Below are positions 62,385 to 64,000 of a DNA stretch of 64,000 nt, one piece after another (position 1 is the stretch's first letter; each line of letters starts with the position of its first letter). The stretch comes from Stachybotrys elegans. Taxonomy: Eukaryota > Ascomycota > Sordariomycetes > Hypocreales > Stachybotryaceae. The stretch spans positions 1,674,001 through 1,738,000 of the forward strand of contig JAGPNK010000003.1 of NCBI GenBank assembly GCA_020746835.1, in the 5' to 3' direction. The notes below the pieces were generated by a model that saw only the letters and a program-made list of their open reading frames with translations, was not told the origin of the DNA and did not search any database. Position numbers and translations under genes: made by a program.

Positions 62385-64000
62385 TTAAGCTGGTAGCCCT
62401 CTCTTCTCGCATTCGGTAAAGAAGATGACCATGCGCCAGAGCTTCTTGACCAGGTCCTCGGCCTCGTCGTCCAAAGCCTAGAGAGCAAATGTTAGCAAAC
62501 CGATATAACATGTAAAATGCTTCAGAGGAGTCACTTACGCCCTCAAGCTCTTCAACAAGTGACCCGGCTGTTCCGTGCTTTCGGAGATGATCCTCCACAG
62601 CCTCAACCAGCATTTCCTCCTGGACGCCGAGATACTCGACAATCTTCTTCTCAACAAACGGCCGCAGCTTGCCTCGCACGACCGATTCGTCCATAAACTC
62701 CCATTTGACCTCCCAGTTCCAGAGACCCTCTTTCTCGGATGGAATCTCCTGGGCCAACGCCCGCACGGCCTGGGAAATCTCCTCCTCGGACATGCCGGCT
62801 GTGGCCGAGGCCGCGTCGTATTGGATAGGAATGAGCTGTCGCTTGGTAGAGGACTCTGCTTCCTCGTCGTCCAGGAGACCTTCCACCTCGGCCATGGTTC
62901 GGCGCTGGGGACCAGTCCGAGCCTGTGCTCTCTGCGCTGCTGCACCCAGGGAGAGTTTGAAGGGCTGTGGTGCTGAAGCAGTATCTGTCGGCGCCTGCTG
63001 CATCTCCTGCTCCTGTCGGTCCAGGAAAGAGTCGGCCATTCCGCGCGCCTGCTCCATCTCCGCCTTCTCTCGCCGCATCTCATCGTGCTCTGCCCGTCGA
63101 TCTGCTTCGTCCCTGGCCTCCTCCTCATTTTTGTCCAGACCACGCGACCGAGCCCATCCGGCATGGTCTCTGTAGTACGGGTGCGCTTTCCGGGCAGCTT
63201 CGCGTTCGTCGTCCCAGGCCTTGTCTCTGTCAAGTTGATCCTGTTTCCTCCTCTCGAAGGATTCCGTGTCATGTGCCTCGCGATCTTGTTCACGCTCCAA
63301 TGCGGCTTGGCGGGAACGCTCACGATTGGCCCATTTACGCTCGGCCTCGAGATACAACTTCTCCTCGTCGGCCTTCTGCTTCGCCTGGGACCTGCGGTAG
63401 ACCTCCCCGTCGCTGGCGTCTGTGTCCTCATCCTCCCGGTTGATAGAGTATTCTGTGTTTGAAATGCCACCATTGACAAAGTTCATGCCTCGGCTCGAGC
63501 CGTTCTGGCCCTTGGGACCAGATGGAGCATTTGCAATGCTTCCTCGGGGCCCGAGAGGGATGTTGTTGGCGCTGGCGGGGGGTGAGTCCAATCGAGAAGG
63601 CCTGGATGCTCCATTACGCCGTCGCTCGAGTTCTTCGATCTCCTCCTCCCTTCTAAGACGCTCCAAATCTCTCTTGTTGCTCCGCTCGCGGAAGGCTGCA
63701 ATCTCGGCCGCGACAACCTCGCGCATTTCTGCAGGGATATCCGCCAGCTCGTCGTCTTGCGCAAGAGAGATGTTTACCACTTCAACATTGTCTCCGGATT
63801 CGGCGTTGGCCATGGCCACGTCTCCGTCGCCCTTCTGCTTCGTAGTAGAGGGATAGAACAGGTCCCTCAGCACCTCCTTCAGCGCTTTCCGCGCATACTC
63901 TAGGCGCTGCTGGCTGCCCGAATCGCTTGATCTGTTCTCTTCGATCGACTCGAGGTACTTGAGGGAGTTGGCATCGACGGTAACCTGCAGCTTCGTCTTG
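62385..64000 (-). CDS. PWI-domain splicing factor (RBM25-like), 3' part
   Basis: The 5' end lies beyond the right edge. Exons 62539..>64000 and 62385..62477 encode at least 518 residues. The visible part begins in a helical region (QVTVDANSLKYLESIEE), then has long charged, Arg/Glu-rich coiled segments (RDLERLRREEEIEELERRR, REQDREAHDTESFERRKQDQ), the linker FKLSLGAAAQ and a C-terminal PWI domain (LWNWEVKWEFMDESVVRGKL ... LVKKLWRMVIFFTECEKRG). This order is that of RBM25/Snu71-type U1 snRNP-associated factors that act in 5' splice-site choice in the nucleus; an RRM would be expected in the missing part. The intron falls inside the PWI domain. Confidence 0.88.
62478..62538 (-). other. Last intron of the PWI-domain gene
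   Basis: On the minus strand GTAAGT to CTCTAG, 61 nt, with TTGCTAACAT as branch. Splicing joins EELEG to ALDDEAEDLVKKLW. Confidence 0.87.

Noticed and set aside
1..64000. tRNA, 5S rRNA, CRISPR arrays, bacterial-type operons
   Set aside because: Scanned by eye for TPsiC-like GGTTCRANNC boxes, 5S-like sequence and regularly spaced repeats; no convincing case. A covariance-model scan would be decisive.

Overview
The window reads as nuclear DNA of a filamentous ascomycete (Pezizomycotina, most likely Sordariomycetes and possibly Hypocreales). The genes are monocistronic and carry zero to three short spliceosomal introns (47 to 91 nt) with fungal donor, branch and acceptor signals. Their products are typical of moulds: a mitochondrial Arg5,6-type arginine protein, Dicer-like 1, Suv3, a fungal rhodopsin-domain membrane protein, GH3 beta-glucosidase and a nitroalkane oxidase. 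No rRNA, tRNA, CRISPR array or bacterial operon was seen. The genus cannot be fixed from the sequence alone.

Layout. 0-8 kb: the 5' part of arg-6 (minus, cut by the left edge and carrying a one-base frameshift), a cysteine-rich protein with repeated zinc-binding modules, an anion:cation symporter of the MFS (four exons) and, 0.66 kb on, an NtaA/SnaA/DszA-type flavin monooxygenase; the last two may form a small uptake and breakdown pair. 7.5-8.2 kb is an AT-rich relic with a palindrome. 8-18.6 kb: vacuolar-type M20 carboxypeptidase, rhodopsin-domain protein, a convincing nitroalkane oxidase, and a membrane-anchored PrnB-like member of the tryptophan dioxygenase superfamily. 18.6-24.6 kb is gene-poor and holds a 0.56-kb foldback element. 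24.6-35.4 kb: ubiquitin C-terminal hydrolase, secreted GH3 beta-glucosidase, a second foldback element of the same family, and a large disordered protein. 35.9-50 kb: dcl-1, a gene of unknown function whose reading frame continues past an in-frame TAG, an atypical dual-specificity phosphatase and SUV3. 50.2-53.3 kb is a repeat nest: an iterated palindrome, a broken gene with a 61-bp insertion between 13-bp direct repeats, and a long inverted duplication. 53.5-64 kb: a longin R-SNARE, a membrane-bound SDR with a lysine-rich tail, a DUF2235 hydrolase, an enoyl-CoA hydratase and the 3' part of a PWI-domain splicing factor that leaves through the right edge.

Most genes are unlinked housekeeping functions. 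The liveliest signals are the foldback or inverted repeats that share a chromosome segment with dcl-1, the nitroalkane oxidase with its complete catalytic triad, the PrnB-like protein, and three places where a single base or stop codon interrupts an otherwise open gene. Two of those lie in homopolymer runs and may be sequencing errors. Exon boundaries were read by eye from splice signals and frame continuity; they were not confirmed with transcripts.
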